11,910 nt of DNA. It comes from Peptococcaceae bacterium. GTDB lineage: Bacteria > Bacillota > Peptococcia > Peptococcales > Peptococcaceae. Below the pieces are notes generated by a model. The model did no database searches, was not told the DNA's origin, and saw only the letters and a list, made by a program, of their open reading frames with translations. Position 1 is the stretch's first letter. Each line of letters opens with the position of its first letter. Made by a program: the position numbers and the translations under genes. The DNA lies in NCBI GenBank assembly GCA_900756555.1, contig CAAEKP010000121.1, positions 1 through 11,910 on the forward strand, given 5' to 3'. Positions 1 to 6,001 of the stretch are shown one piece after another.

Positions 1-24
1 CGCAGGGGTCGTTTGTGGGGGTAC

Positions 25-82
25 GGGGGGAATCGAAACCCCCCGCTCGGCCTTTGGTTACTTTGGGCCTTGCCAAAGTAAC
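25..82. other. Two adjacent inverted repeats downstream of the rubrerythrin gene
   Basis: Positions 25-30 (GGGGGG) pair with 39-44 (CCCCCC) around an 8-base loop. Positions 57-66 (GTTACTTTGG) pair perfectly with 73-82 (CCAAAGTAAC) around a 6-base loop. The second hairpin lies 7 bases beyond the rubrerythrin stop on the minus strand, so it could end or protect that transcript, but there is no following U-run of the kind a standard intrinsic terminator has. Compact GC-rich palindromes like this are often members of dispersed intergenic repeat families; that is inference, since only one copy is visible here. No gene is recognised in 1-89. Confidence 0.55.
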
Positions 83-89
83 TCCACTA

Positions 90-749
90 TTAATAATTTT
101 CAGCGTTTACTTCAAAGTATGCCTGTGGGTGTGCGCATACAGGGCACAGTTCTGGTGCTTTTGTGCCAACTACGATGTGACCGCAGTTGCGGCATTCCCA
201 TACTTTTACTTCGCTTTTTGCGAATACTGCTGCTTCTTCAACGTTTTTCAGCAGTGCGCGATAGCGTTCTTCGTGATGTTTTTCAATGGCAGCTACCATG
301 CGGAATTTAGCAGCCAGTTCTGGGAAACCTTCTTCTTCTGCTGTTTTCGCAAAGCCTTCGTACATATCAGTCCATTCATAATTTTCACCGTCAGCTGCTG
401 CTTCCAGGTTTGCGGAGGTATCACCCAGACCTGCTAATTCTTTAAACCACATTTTAGCGTGTTCTTTTTCGTTATCAGCGGTTTTCAGGAACAGTGCCGC
501 AATCTGTTCATAGCCTTCTTTTTTGGCTACGGAAGAGAAATAAGTATATTTATTGCGTGCCTGGGATTCGCCAGCGAAAGCTGCTTCCAGATTTTTTTCT
601 GTCTGGGTACCTGCATATTTGTTTGCCGGTTTCGCTTCTTTGATTTCTACTAATTTGTCACCCTTTGCTTTGCAGCGTGGGCAAACCGGTTCTACACCGT
701 CTGCTACTTCAAAAATTTCTCCACAAACCAGACATTCAAATTTTCTCAT
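90..749 (-). CDS. Rubrerythrin from internal start (alternative product)
   Basis: Translation from the ATG at 749 would give a 219-residue rubrerythrin carrying rubredoxin-type Cys4 sites at both ends. Classical rubrerythrins are shorter (about 180-195 residues) with only the C-terminal rubredoxin; so-called reverse rubrerythrins carry it at the N terminus; this one has both. The start is supported by AAAAGGAG placed 9 bases before the ATG and by the MRKFECLVCG opening, which reads like a natural rubredoxin-type N terminus. It shares frame and stop with the longer ferredoxin-rubrerythrin ORF, with no stop codon between them. Function as a peroxide reductase follows from the complete set of diiron ligands. 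Confidence 0.65.
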   Translation of the reverse strand: MRKFECLVCGEIFEVADGVEPVCPRCKAKGDKLVEIKEAKPANKYAGTQTEKNLEAAFAGESQARNKYTYFSSVAKKEGYEQIAALFLKTADNEKEHAKMWFKELAGLGDTSANLEAAADGENYEWTDMYEGFAKTAEEEGFPELAAKFRMVAAIEKHHEERYRALLKNVEEAAVFAKSEVKVWECRNCGHIVVGTKAPELCPVCAHPQAYFEVNAENY

Positions 750-1268
750 AATCTTGTTCTCCTTTTCAACTGATTCGTTACACGGAATCAACTCTAATAA
801 TTTTTGGGCTGCTTCCACAGGGAATTCTGCTGTAGGCGGATTGGCAATCAGCTGCTGTAAAAACTGATGGGTGTTCGCGCTCTGCGGCAGCATAAAGCCA
901 GCTTCCCGCAGCACATCTTCTGCAATTAAGCGATTGGATTTTTCCATAGCCCGCATCAAACGAGCCAAACCCTTCTGCTCTGTGCCGGCGGCAATCTGCC
1001 GGGCGATACTCTCTGCCTGTGCTTTGCGTTTTGCCAGATTGTTCAATCGCTGTACCACCGCTTCTGTTTTAGGCTGCTGTGGCGGCAATACAACGGGAAC
1101 CATGCTGATGGCACCGCTTGGGCAGGCCTCTGCACAGACACCGCAGCCAATGCATTTTTTGATATCAATGATACTGTCTTCTGTATCGGTTGCGCCCACA
1201 GGACAAACATAAAGGCAAAGACAATCCTTGGTACATAAACGGATATTTCTAACTGCTACCTTTTTCAT
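90..1268 (-). CDS. Ferredoxin (2x[4Fe-4S])-rubrerythrin in-frame fusion ORF
   Basis: This is an uninterrupted 392-codon frame. Residues 1-60 form a bacterial-type ferredoxin: the second cluster motif is canonical (C39-x2-C42-x2-C45-x3-C49-P), while the first is C12-x3-C16-x-C18-x3-C22-P, the usual overall length with one Cys shifted. Residues 64-170 are a helical region I do not recognise. From Met174 it is rubrerythrin: a rubredoxin-like Cys4 knuckle (C179/C182, C196/C199), a ferritin-like diiron bundle (E234, E267-x2-H270, E295-x2-E298, E329-x2-H332 match the family ligands) and a C-terminal rubredoxin (C359/C362, C375/C378). Rubrerythrin reduces hydrogen peroxide in the cytoplasm of anaerobes with electrons from rubredoxin or ferredoxin. 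The start follows GGGAGG and overlaps the upstream stop as ATGA, so translation is probably coupled. A strong internal Shine-Dalgarno before Met174 means that the cell may make two products or mainly separate ones. The domain calls are firm; a physically fused protein is only one reading. Confidence 0.85.
   Translation of the reverse strand: MKKVAVRNIRLCTKDCLCLYVCPVGATDTEDSIIDIKKCIGCGVCAEACPSGAISMVPVVLPPQQPKTEAVVQRLNNLAKRKAQAESIARQIAAGTEQKGLARLMRAMEKSNRLIAEDVLREAGFMLPQSANTHQFLQQLIANPPTAEFPVEAAQKLLELIPCNESVEKENKIMRKFECLVCGEIFEVADGVEPVCPRCKAKGDKLVEIKEAKPANKYAGTQTEKNLEAAFAGESQARNKYTYFSSVAKKEGYEQIAALFLKTADNEKEHAKMWFKELAGLGDTSANLEAAADGENYEWTDMYEGFAKTAEEEGFPELAAKFRMVAAIEKHHEERYRALLKNVEEAAVFAKSEVKVWECRNCGHIVVGTKAPELCPVCAHPQAYFEVNAENY
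747..766 (-). promoter_or_regulatory. Internal Shine-Dalgarno and start codon for rubrerythrin
   Basis: On the minus strand AAAAGGAG (766-759) precedes ATG (749-747) by 9 bases. It lies inside the open frame of the ferredoxin part. This is as good a ribosome site as those in front of the other genes here, and it decides that rubrerythrin can be translated on its own. Confidence 0.65.
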
Positions 1269-1912
1269 TGCTGCGCCCTCCCTTCTATTTTTTCAAACAG
1301 CCATGCCGGCACCTTGCACACCGGGCACCGCTCTGGAGGGACATCGCCTACATACACAAACCCACATACGGTACAAACCCAGATTTCCGTATTTTCCAGA
1401 AATGCTTCGCCTTCCTCCGCATAGCGTTGCAGCAAAGCATTCAGAATGCGGGTTACTTTTTCGCCCCACACACAGATCCGCAGCGCGCCGCGATCCTTCT
1501 GGTCTGCCGCTGTGGCACGCACCGCACCATAGGTTTCATCCAAATCCTGCTGCACTAAGGCCTGCAGATGAGAGAAATCCGCCTGCTCCGCTTCCGGCAT
1601 GATAGCCAGAAATGCCTGCGCCAGCTGCTGAAACAGCGCCGCTTCTTCACCTTTGTACTGTTTTTCGCAGCCGCGTGCCAGATTAGAACACACTGCCGCA
1701 AATTCAGGCAGCGACAGTTTTTGCAGGTCATCGTCCTGCGGCAGTACAGTCAGCCGAGGCTGTGCTGGCTGTGGTGCTTCTTCCTGCGGTGCAAAGTCCG
1801 CTTTTCGCGCTCCGCATAACGGACAGACCCAGGTGTCCGGCAGCTGTGCAAAGGGAATTGCTTCTTTTGCTTCATCGTAAATGTAACCACAGATTTTACA
1901 AGTATACTTCAT
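1265..1912 (-). CDS. Double-rubredoxin protein with degenerate ferritin-like middle domain
   Basis: The protein is 215 residues. Residues 1-41 are a compact rubredoxin (C5-x2-C8, C30-x2-C33, with GYIYDEA and LPDTWVCPLCG typical of the family). Residues 42-65 are a Pro/Gln-rich linker. Residues 66-172 are a helical domain, and residues 178-209 are a second rubredoxin-like site (C180-x2-C183, C196-x2-C199, with CPVCKVPAWLFEKI). The architecture resembles rubrerythrin, but the middle part lacks the recognisable paired E-x2-H diiron ligands, so it may be a non-catalytic, electron-carrying relative; that is inference. The frame opens upstream at 1954, but the start at 1912 is preferred because GGAGG stands just before it and the rubredoxin begins there. 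It is the first gene of the operon, and its TGA overlaps the next ATG (ATGA, 1268-1265). It probably donates electrons to the rubrerythrin encoded next. Confidence 0.85.
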   Translation of the reverse strand: MKYTCKICGYIYDEAKEAIPFAQLPDTWVCPLCGARKADFAPQEEAPQPAQPRLTVLPQDDDLQKLSLPEFAAVCSNLARGCEKQYKGEEAALFQQLAQAFLAIMPEAEQADFSHLQALVQQDLDETYGAVRATAADQKDRGALRICVWGEKVTRILNALLQRYAEEGEAFLENTEIWVCTVCGFVYVGDVPPERCPVCKVPAWLFEKIEGRAQQ

Positions 1913-1999
1913 TTGCTCTCCTCCCTCTGTGAATTGCAGCATCACAGGCGCCAATCACTGTATTGTACCGCAATTCTGATTTTAATTCCTACTCATTCA

Positions 2000-2020
2000 T
2001 ATATATAATGGATATATATA
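2000..2020. promoter_or_regulatory. AT-rich palindrome at the operon start point, candidate operator
   Basis: Arms TATATATA at 2000-2007 and 2013-2020 flank a 5-base centre (ATGGA). The palindrome lies directly downstream of the -10 of the minus-strand promoter, where a repressor would block transcription. AT-rich palindromes at rubrerythrin promoters are often bound by Fur-family regulators such as PerR, but this one does not closely match the classical PerR box, so no regulator is assigned. Confidence 0.35.
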
Positions 2021-2025
2021 GTTTC

Positions 2026-2055
2026 ATTATATCATATTCATTTTCCTTTTACCAA
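2026..2055 (-). promoter_or_regulatory. Promoter of the rubredoxin-rubrerythrin operon
   Basis: On the minus strand a TTGGTA -35 (2055-2050) and a perfect TATAAT -10 (2031-2026) are separated by 18 bases. Transcription would begin near 2019, giving a leader of about 107 bases before the start at 1912. The elements are read by eye and were not scored against a model. Confidence 0.5.
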
Positions 2056-2140
2056 CAGTTTTTCTTCCTGTCCGCAAAACCATAGAAATAATATCTTTTC
2101 ATGAATTGGACTTATTTTCCTCTTTTCTTTTTTCCTATGC

Positions 2141-2152
2141 TATTGTACAATA
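2141..2152 (+). promoter_or_regulatory. Palindromic -10-like element before the carboxypeptidase gene
   Basis: TATTGTACAATA is a perfect 12-base palindrome. It contains a TACAAT -10 match at 2146-2151, 49 bases before the chosen start. No convincing -35 lies at the right distance, so this may be a weak or activator-dependent promoter, or chance in an AT-rich stretch. Confidence 0.3.
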
Positions 2153-2199
2153 AACTACAGAATGAAAACATTGGAAATCTTATGACAGGAGCGCTTGTA

Positions 2200-3312
2200 A
2201 TGACAAAACAACAGGATTATACAACAGAAAAAGATGCCATGCTGCAACATTATAAAACCCAGCGGGAAGCCCGGCAGCGGCAGCGGCAATTGGATGCACG
2301 CCGAAAATTACGGCTGTTTGCGCTGTTGGCCATCACAGTAGGCGTTGTGGTACTGTTCCTCGCTTTGCGCGGCTGTGTGGGGCAAATATCACCGGCAGAG
2401 GCGCAGAACGGCACAACACAGAATGCCTCCGCACAAACTGCTCTGCCCGATGCGCCCATCTCAGTTGGCAATGTGCAGTTTAAGGCCGGCTACACTGCGG
2501 AACCAACGGCGGACACCGCCACCATTGCAGCCGACGCCATCACCAGCAGCTACGCCATTGTGATTGACCCGGCAACCAACACCATCATTGCGCAGAAGGA
2601 CGCGCAGACAACCATTTCTCCTGCCTCTATGACCAAAATTTTAACGGTACTGGTAGCAGCAGAACAGATTGCAAAGAATGAAAATCTCAGTCTGGATGAT
2701 ACCTTCACCATTACCCGGGAAATTACCGATTATTCTTACCGGAACAAGTGCAGCGCTGCCGGCTTTTTAGATGAGGAAACCGTTACGGTGCGGGATTTAT
2801 TCTATGGCACAGTCCTGCCCTCCGGCGCCGATGCTTCATTGGGATTGGCTACCTATGTGGCCGGCTCGCACGAAGCCTTTGTGGAGCTGATGAATCAGAA
2901 GCTGGAGGCGCTGGGCTTAGCCGATACCGCCCATTTTACCAACGCTGTGGGGCTGTACGATGAGCTGCATTACTGTACTCCATACGATATGGCAATGATT
3001 CTGAAGGCTGCGCTGGAAAATGATTTCTGCCGGGAAGTATTATCCGCCCATACGTATGTAACCTCGCAGACCACGCAGCATCCAGAGGGCATCACACTGT
3101 CCAACTGGTTCCTGCGCCGCATTGAGGATAAAGACAGCGGCGGCACTGTGCTGGCTGCCAAGACAGGCTTTGTCAATCAATCAGGCAACTGCGCTGCCAG
3201 CTATGCCATTTCCAACAGCGGTAAGCCATATATCTGCGTTACCGCTAACAGTTTTCACAGCTGGCGCTGTATCTATGACCATGTGGCACTGTACAGCACC
3301 TACGGAAAATAA
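2200..3312 (+). CDS. D-alanyl-D-alanine carboxypeptidase, S11 family, N-terminally anchored
   Basis: This 370-residue penicillin-binding protein of the PBP5/DacF type (peptidase S11) trims the terminal D-Ala from peptidoglycan stem peptides. Residues 1-38 are cytoplasmic and rich in Arg, Gln and Lys; residues 39-56 form one hydrophobic anchor; the catalytic domain lies outside. The active-site motifs are S143-M-T-K146 (acylating serine) and K321-T-G323. The middle motif reads S208-G-A210-D-A where many relatives have SGN. There is no PBP5 C-terminal amphipathic anchor domain, so the N-terminal segment holds it in the membrane. An LRGC sequence at the membrane edge is a poor lipobox because of the Arg. 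The frame opens at 2101, but the ATG at 2200 has a GGAG 8 bases upstream and begins the natural hydrophilic head. It stands alone, divergent from the redox operon. Confidence 0.9.
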   Translation: MTKQQDYTTEKDAMLQHYKTQREARQRQRQLDARRKLRLFALLAITVGVVVLFLALRGCVGQISPAEAQNGTTQNASAQTALPDAPISVGNVQFKAGYTAEPTADTATIAADAITSSYAIVIDPATNTIIAQKDAQTTISPASMTKILTVLVAAEQIAKNENLSLDDTFTITREITDYSYRNKCSAAGFLDEETVTVRDLFYGTVLPSGADASLGLATYVAGSHEAFVELMNQKLEALGLADTAHFTNAVGLYDELHYCTPYDMAMILKAALENDFCREVLSAHTYVTSQTTQHPEGITLSNWFLRRIEDKDSGGTVLAAKTGFVNQSGNCAASYAISNSGKPYICVTANSFHSWRCIYDHVALYSTYGK

Positions 3313-3324
3313 AACTGCACACAA

Positions 3325-3388
3325 AAAAGCTGCTTCTATGTGATAGATATTCACCAATCGGGATATCTGCCACCGGGAAGCAGCTTTT
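3325..3388. terminator. Bidirectional terminator between convergent genes
   Basis: A 12-base perfect stem, AAAAGCTGCTTC (3325-3336) with GAAGCAGCTTTT (3377-3388), encloses a smaller hairpin (AGATAT 3345-3350 with ATATCT 3363-3368). It is T-rich on its right side, and the A-run on its left becomes a U-run on the minus strand. It sits 12 bases after the carboxypeptidase stop and 52 bases beyond the end of the convergent ligase-like gene, so it can serve both. The 40-base loop is longer than usual. Confidence 0.65.
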
Positions 3389-3440
3389 GTTATTGTTACT
3401 TGTTTCTTGTTTTATTTACTGTCTGATTCAATTAACTTTA

Positions 3441-4685
3441 TTATTTGCCCTGCATCGCAGCCAGCTGACGCTTGGTGATATTTTTAGGGCAGATATCTTT
3501 GAAGATGATGGCATCCAATGGCTGGGTGTAATGCTGTTCGCCTTCCGGCAGCTGTGGAGTTGCCATGAAGTACAAATCTTTTGCCACTTCACGCACATTG
3601 CCTTCGTTGAATTTTGCTTCCATCCCTTTTTCAATCACGCTCTGGCGCAGATTATCTTTTACTTCAGCGCTCAGATTGGTTACAAATTCATTCAGGGCAT
3701 TCAGATTATCCACATTATAGAACAGGCCTTTAATCAGAGCTACATAAGCCATGTTCAGCGGATATGGCAGTGCATCCACAAAGCTCAGTTCCAGACCGCG
3801 GTTTGTCACTTTGATTTCCGGCATTACCATGTCCAGAACACCAGCTACCTGATCTTCTGTCATGTTGATGTCATCGTAAACAGCTTCGTTTGTTTTATCG
3901 GTAGCTACAATCTGACCGTTTTCTTCTACTGCAATTGCCGGTGCATTGGCTACAAAGTTACTGTACTGCGCATATTTAAAGCTGTGCCCGGTGATAATGT
4001 TTTCCACTTTCGCCAGAGCAGTTTTCATGTCATCCTGCAAAGCGATACCGGCAACAAACTGGTTGTAGTCTTCACCGTCCAGCACTGGAACATTGTCCAG
4101 CAGCGCAGCAAATACTGGCGCCAGCACGTGCGCAATACGATATTTCTTTTCAAAGTCATCACTGTGGGCATAGTCCAGCGTTACTACTGTTTTGGACGCA
4201 CCTTTTAAAGCCTGCAACGCAGCTTTATCGCCTTTCAGCGCTTCTGCCAGCAGCTGTGCTTTTGCCATTGGTACTGTAGCGATTTCTTCTGCTTTGCTCA
4301 TTGGCTGATAACCAACGGATAACAGCAGCTGATTTCTGGCTTCCAGTTCACTTCCCAAGCACTGTAAAAATTCCAGATAAGTTTTATCAATCACTTTCAG
4401 GCTGTCTGTTTTGGCAATCTGCAATTCAATCTGACCACCGGCCTGCAATAATACAGTGGCATTCCCCTTCTGCGCGCCAATCAGTGCTTCTTCTTCGTAT
4501 AAGCCTTCCCAATCATTGCGGGTCAGGTATTCCAACAGGCTTTCAATGCCCTGTTCCCCTTCAAATGGAACTGCCTTCAGGTCGTTCCGGTTTATCAGAA
4601 AATGACCAAAGCTAACGCCCATCTGAAATTCCTCGTGGGCTACTTCATTCTTTTTCAGACTTGCTACAATCTGTTCTTTTAACAT
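3441..4685 (-). CDS. Glutamate-cysteine ligase (GCS2)-family protein, probably catalytically degenerate
   Basis: The protein is 414 residues. The fold is recognised from conserved stretches: GGQIEL (83-88), YLEFLQ (103-108), the VTLDYAHSDDFEKKYRIAHVLAPVFAALLDNVP block (168-200) and DALPYPLNMAYVALIKGLFY (304-323), all characteristic of bacterial GCS2-type ligases that join glutamate and cysteine with ATP. Residues expected to bind metal or substrate are changed. The N-terminal G-x-E-x-E-x-F motif reads G23-V-S25-F-G27-H-F29, with both acidic residues lost; the usual MMRGTAS-TQ block reads ALKGASKTVV (159-168); and the Arg in the EIRMAD-like block is Ser301. E87 of the GGQ-E motif remains. It may therefore be a paralogue with a structural, regulatory or different ligase role. 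GGAG precedes the start by 11 bases. It is transcribed alone, 124 bases after zapA. The family call is from memory of motifs, not a search. Confidence 0.7.
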   Translation of the reverse strand: MLKEQIVASLKKNEVAHEEFQMGVSFGHFLINRNDLKAVPFEGEQGIESLLEYLTRNDWEGLYEEEALIGAQKGNATVLLQAGGQIELQIAKTDSLKVIDKTYLEFLQCLGSELEARNQLLLSVGYQPMSKAEEIATVPMAKAQLLAEALKGDKAALQALKGASKTVVTLDYAHSDDFEKKYRIAHVLAPVFAALLDNVPVLDGEDYNQFVAGIALQDDMKTALAKVENIITGHSFKYAQYSNFVANAPAIAVEENGQIVATDKTNEAVYDDINMTEDQVAGVLDMVMPEIKVTNRGLELSFVDALPYPLNMAYVALIKGLFYNVDNLNALNEFVTNLSAEVKDNLRQSVIEKGMEAKFNEGNVREVAKDLYFMATPQLPEGEQHYTQPLDAIIFKDICPKNITKRQLAAMQGK

Positions 4686-4725
4686 CTACAACAACGCTCC
4701 ATTTCACATAATTTATATGCACATT

Positions 4726-4734
4726 AGTATACCA
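4726..4734 (-). promoter_or_regulatory. Extended -10 promoter of the ligase-like gene
   Basis: The minus strand reads TGGTATACT (4734-4726): a TATACT -10 with the TG extension that can replace a good -35. It lies about 40 bases before the start codon. The 124-base gap between zapA and this gene also holds a weak GCCGG/CCGGC inverted repeat upstream of the -10; no clear zapA terminator is seen. Confidence 0.45.
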
Positions 4735-4809
4735 TTAAACCGCCGGAAACTCTATAGGCAACCCGGCAAAATGTATCCCATAATTTATTTTTCTTCTTAC
4801 TCAGTCCAC

Positions 4810-5064
4810 TTATTTTTCTTCATCCACAATGCTGAGCAGTTCCTGATATTCCTGCTGCAATTTAAAATATTCTTCCGTAATATTCATAGCCGCCAGCACT
4901 GCTACATCCCGATAATCCAGACGCTCCTGCTTATCGCCCACCTTGTGCATCATAGCATCCACATGGCGGGTGATGGCTTCTACTTTGTCCTTTTCCTCCG
5001 GGGTAACCCGCAGAGTGTAGGTCTGCCCGTAGATTTCTGCGTTTAGTTTAAAGGTTTCACTCAT
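4810..5064 (-). CDS. zapA: Cell division protein ZapA
   Basis: This is an 84-residue protein, the usual length for the family. ZapA binds FtsZ and cross-links protofilaments in the division ring. The N-terminal part (MSETFKLNAEIYGQTYTLRVTPEE) is the typical globular beta head, and residues from about 35 onward form the long helix ending in a coiled coil (LAAMNITEEYFKLQQEYQEL) through which ZapA dimerises. The start at 5064 is chosen because GGAGG lies 9 bases upstream, within the end of dapF; the ATG at 5073 would be too close to it. The gene overlaps the dapF stop by 8 bases, so the two are probably translationally coupled. dapF is an unexpected partner for zapA. Confidence 0.88.
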   Translation of the reverse strand: MSETFKLNAEIYGQTYTLRVTPEEKDKVEAITRHVDAMMHKVGDKQERLDYRDVAVLAAMNITEEYFKLQQEYQELLSIVDEEK

Positions 5065-5926
5065 TTTTTTCATCCTCCGGCTGATACAGATAATCACCGC
5101 TGCACACATTGGCAGCCGGGCCGGTCATAAAGAGGTGATTGCTTGCTTCATCCCAGCGCACGTTCAAATCGCCGCCGTCCAGATGCAGCAGAATATCGCG
5201 GTTTGTTTTCTTATTCAGCACACAGGCCACCGTGGTAGCGCAAGCGCCGGTGCCGCAGGCCAAGGTTACAGCTGCACCCCGTTCCCAGACGCGCATGATT
5301 ACTTCATGTTCGTTGACAATCTGCACAAACTCCACGTTGGTTTTCCGTGGAAAATAGCTGCTGCGCTCAATGCGCGGCCCCCAGTATTCAATCGGGAAGT
5401 TCTTCGCATCCTCCACAAAAATAACGCAGTGTGGATTGCCCATGCTGACTGCTGTCACATGCAGTTCTTCCCCCTCAATCCTGATGATTTCGTTGATGGC
5501 TTTGCCCGTCCCCTGCATTGGAATTTCTTTTCGTTCCAGCACAGGTTCCCCCATGTCCACTTCAACGGAAACCACCTCGCCGGCTTCGTCTAAAATCAGA
5601 CGGGGCACCATAATGCCTGCCAGTGTTTCAATGGTCATAACTTCTTTTTTGACAATCCCTGTTTCATATACATACCGCGCAAAGCAACGAATGCCATTGC
5701 CACACATTTCAGCTTCACTGCCGTCACTATTGATGATGCGCATACGAATATCCGCCTGCGCAGAAGGCAGTACTAACAACAGACCATCAGCGCCCACGCC
5801 AAAATGACGGTCGCACACTTTTGCTGCCAGAGAATGATATTGTTTAGAAGGAATGTAATCTTCATCATCGGTACAGTTCAGGATAACAAAGTCATTGCCC
5901 AGACCCTGCATTTTTACAAATTTCAT
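5057..5926 (-). CDS. dapF: Diaminopimelate epimerase
   Basis: This 289-residue enzyme converts LL-diaminopimelate to the meso form, the direct precursor of lysine and the cross-linking residue of the cell wall. It is a cofactor-independent racemase that uses two cysteines, and both are present in their signatures: C75 in EMCGNGIRC and C224 in ACGTGAC. The N terminus MKFVKMQGLGNDFV, the N66-SDGSEAEMCGNG loop and SMGNPHCVIF are all typical. The length is normal to slightly long. GAGGAGG stands 8 bases before the ATG. It is the first gene of a dapF-zapA operon, and its TGA lies inside zapA. The start region contains a short tandem duplication, listed separately. Confidence 0.96.
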   Translation of the reverse strand: MKFVKMQGLGNDFVILNCTDDEDYIPSKQYHSLAAKVCDRHFGVGADGLLLVLPSAQADIRMRIINSDGSEAEMCGNGIRCFARYVYETGIVKKEVMTIETLAGIMVPRLILDEAGEVVSVEVDMGEPVLERKEIPMQGTGKAINEIIRIEGEELHVTAVSMGNPHCVIFVEDAKNFPIEYWGPRIERSSYFPRKTNVEFVQIVNEHEVIMRVWERGAAVTLACGTGACATTVACVLNKKTNRDILLHLDGGDLNVRWDEASNHLFMTGPAANVCSGDYLYQPEDEKNE

Positions 5927-5952
5927 AATTGGTTCCTCCTCATAATTGGTTC
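5923..5952. repeat. 13-base tandem duplication at the dapF start
   Basis: TCATAATTGGTTC occurs at 5923-5935 and again at 5940-5952, a 17-base period. On the minus strand the outer copy creates an ATG at 5943 that opens a six-codon frame (MRRNQL) whose TGA overlaps the dapF ATG as ATGA. The dapF Shine-Dalgarno lies inside this mini-frame. Its own ribosome site is weak (GGTG). Confidence 0.6.
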
Positions 5953-6001
5953 ACCATATTCCACGGCAATCCGCTAAATTATCTTGCCGTAATCATAGAT
6001 A

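Noticed and set aside
19..46. tRNA T-arm-like sequence on the minus strand (G-run, TTCGATT, C-run)
   Set aside because: The loop is 8 bases, the conserved G53-C61 pair is not in register, no CCA-ready acceptor stem follows and no anticodon arm lies at the proper distance; this is not a tRNA gene.
15..437. Plus-strand open frame opposite the rubrerythrin gene
   Set aside because: It is antisense to a gene with clear metal-binding motifs, has no ribosome site and shows Phe/Cys-rich antisense composition.
2101..2199. N-terminal extension of the carboxypeptidase frame (start at 2101)
   Set aside because: No ribosome site; the extension is Phe-rich AT-biased sequence crossing the promoter-like palindrome, whereas the ATG at 2200 has a well-placed GGAG.
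3387..4208. 273-codon plus-strand frame
   Set aside because: It is antisense to the ligase-like gene, which has recognisable family motifs; its composition is typical of a reverse-complement shadow.
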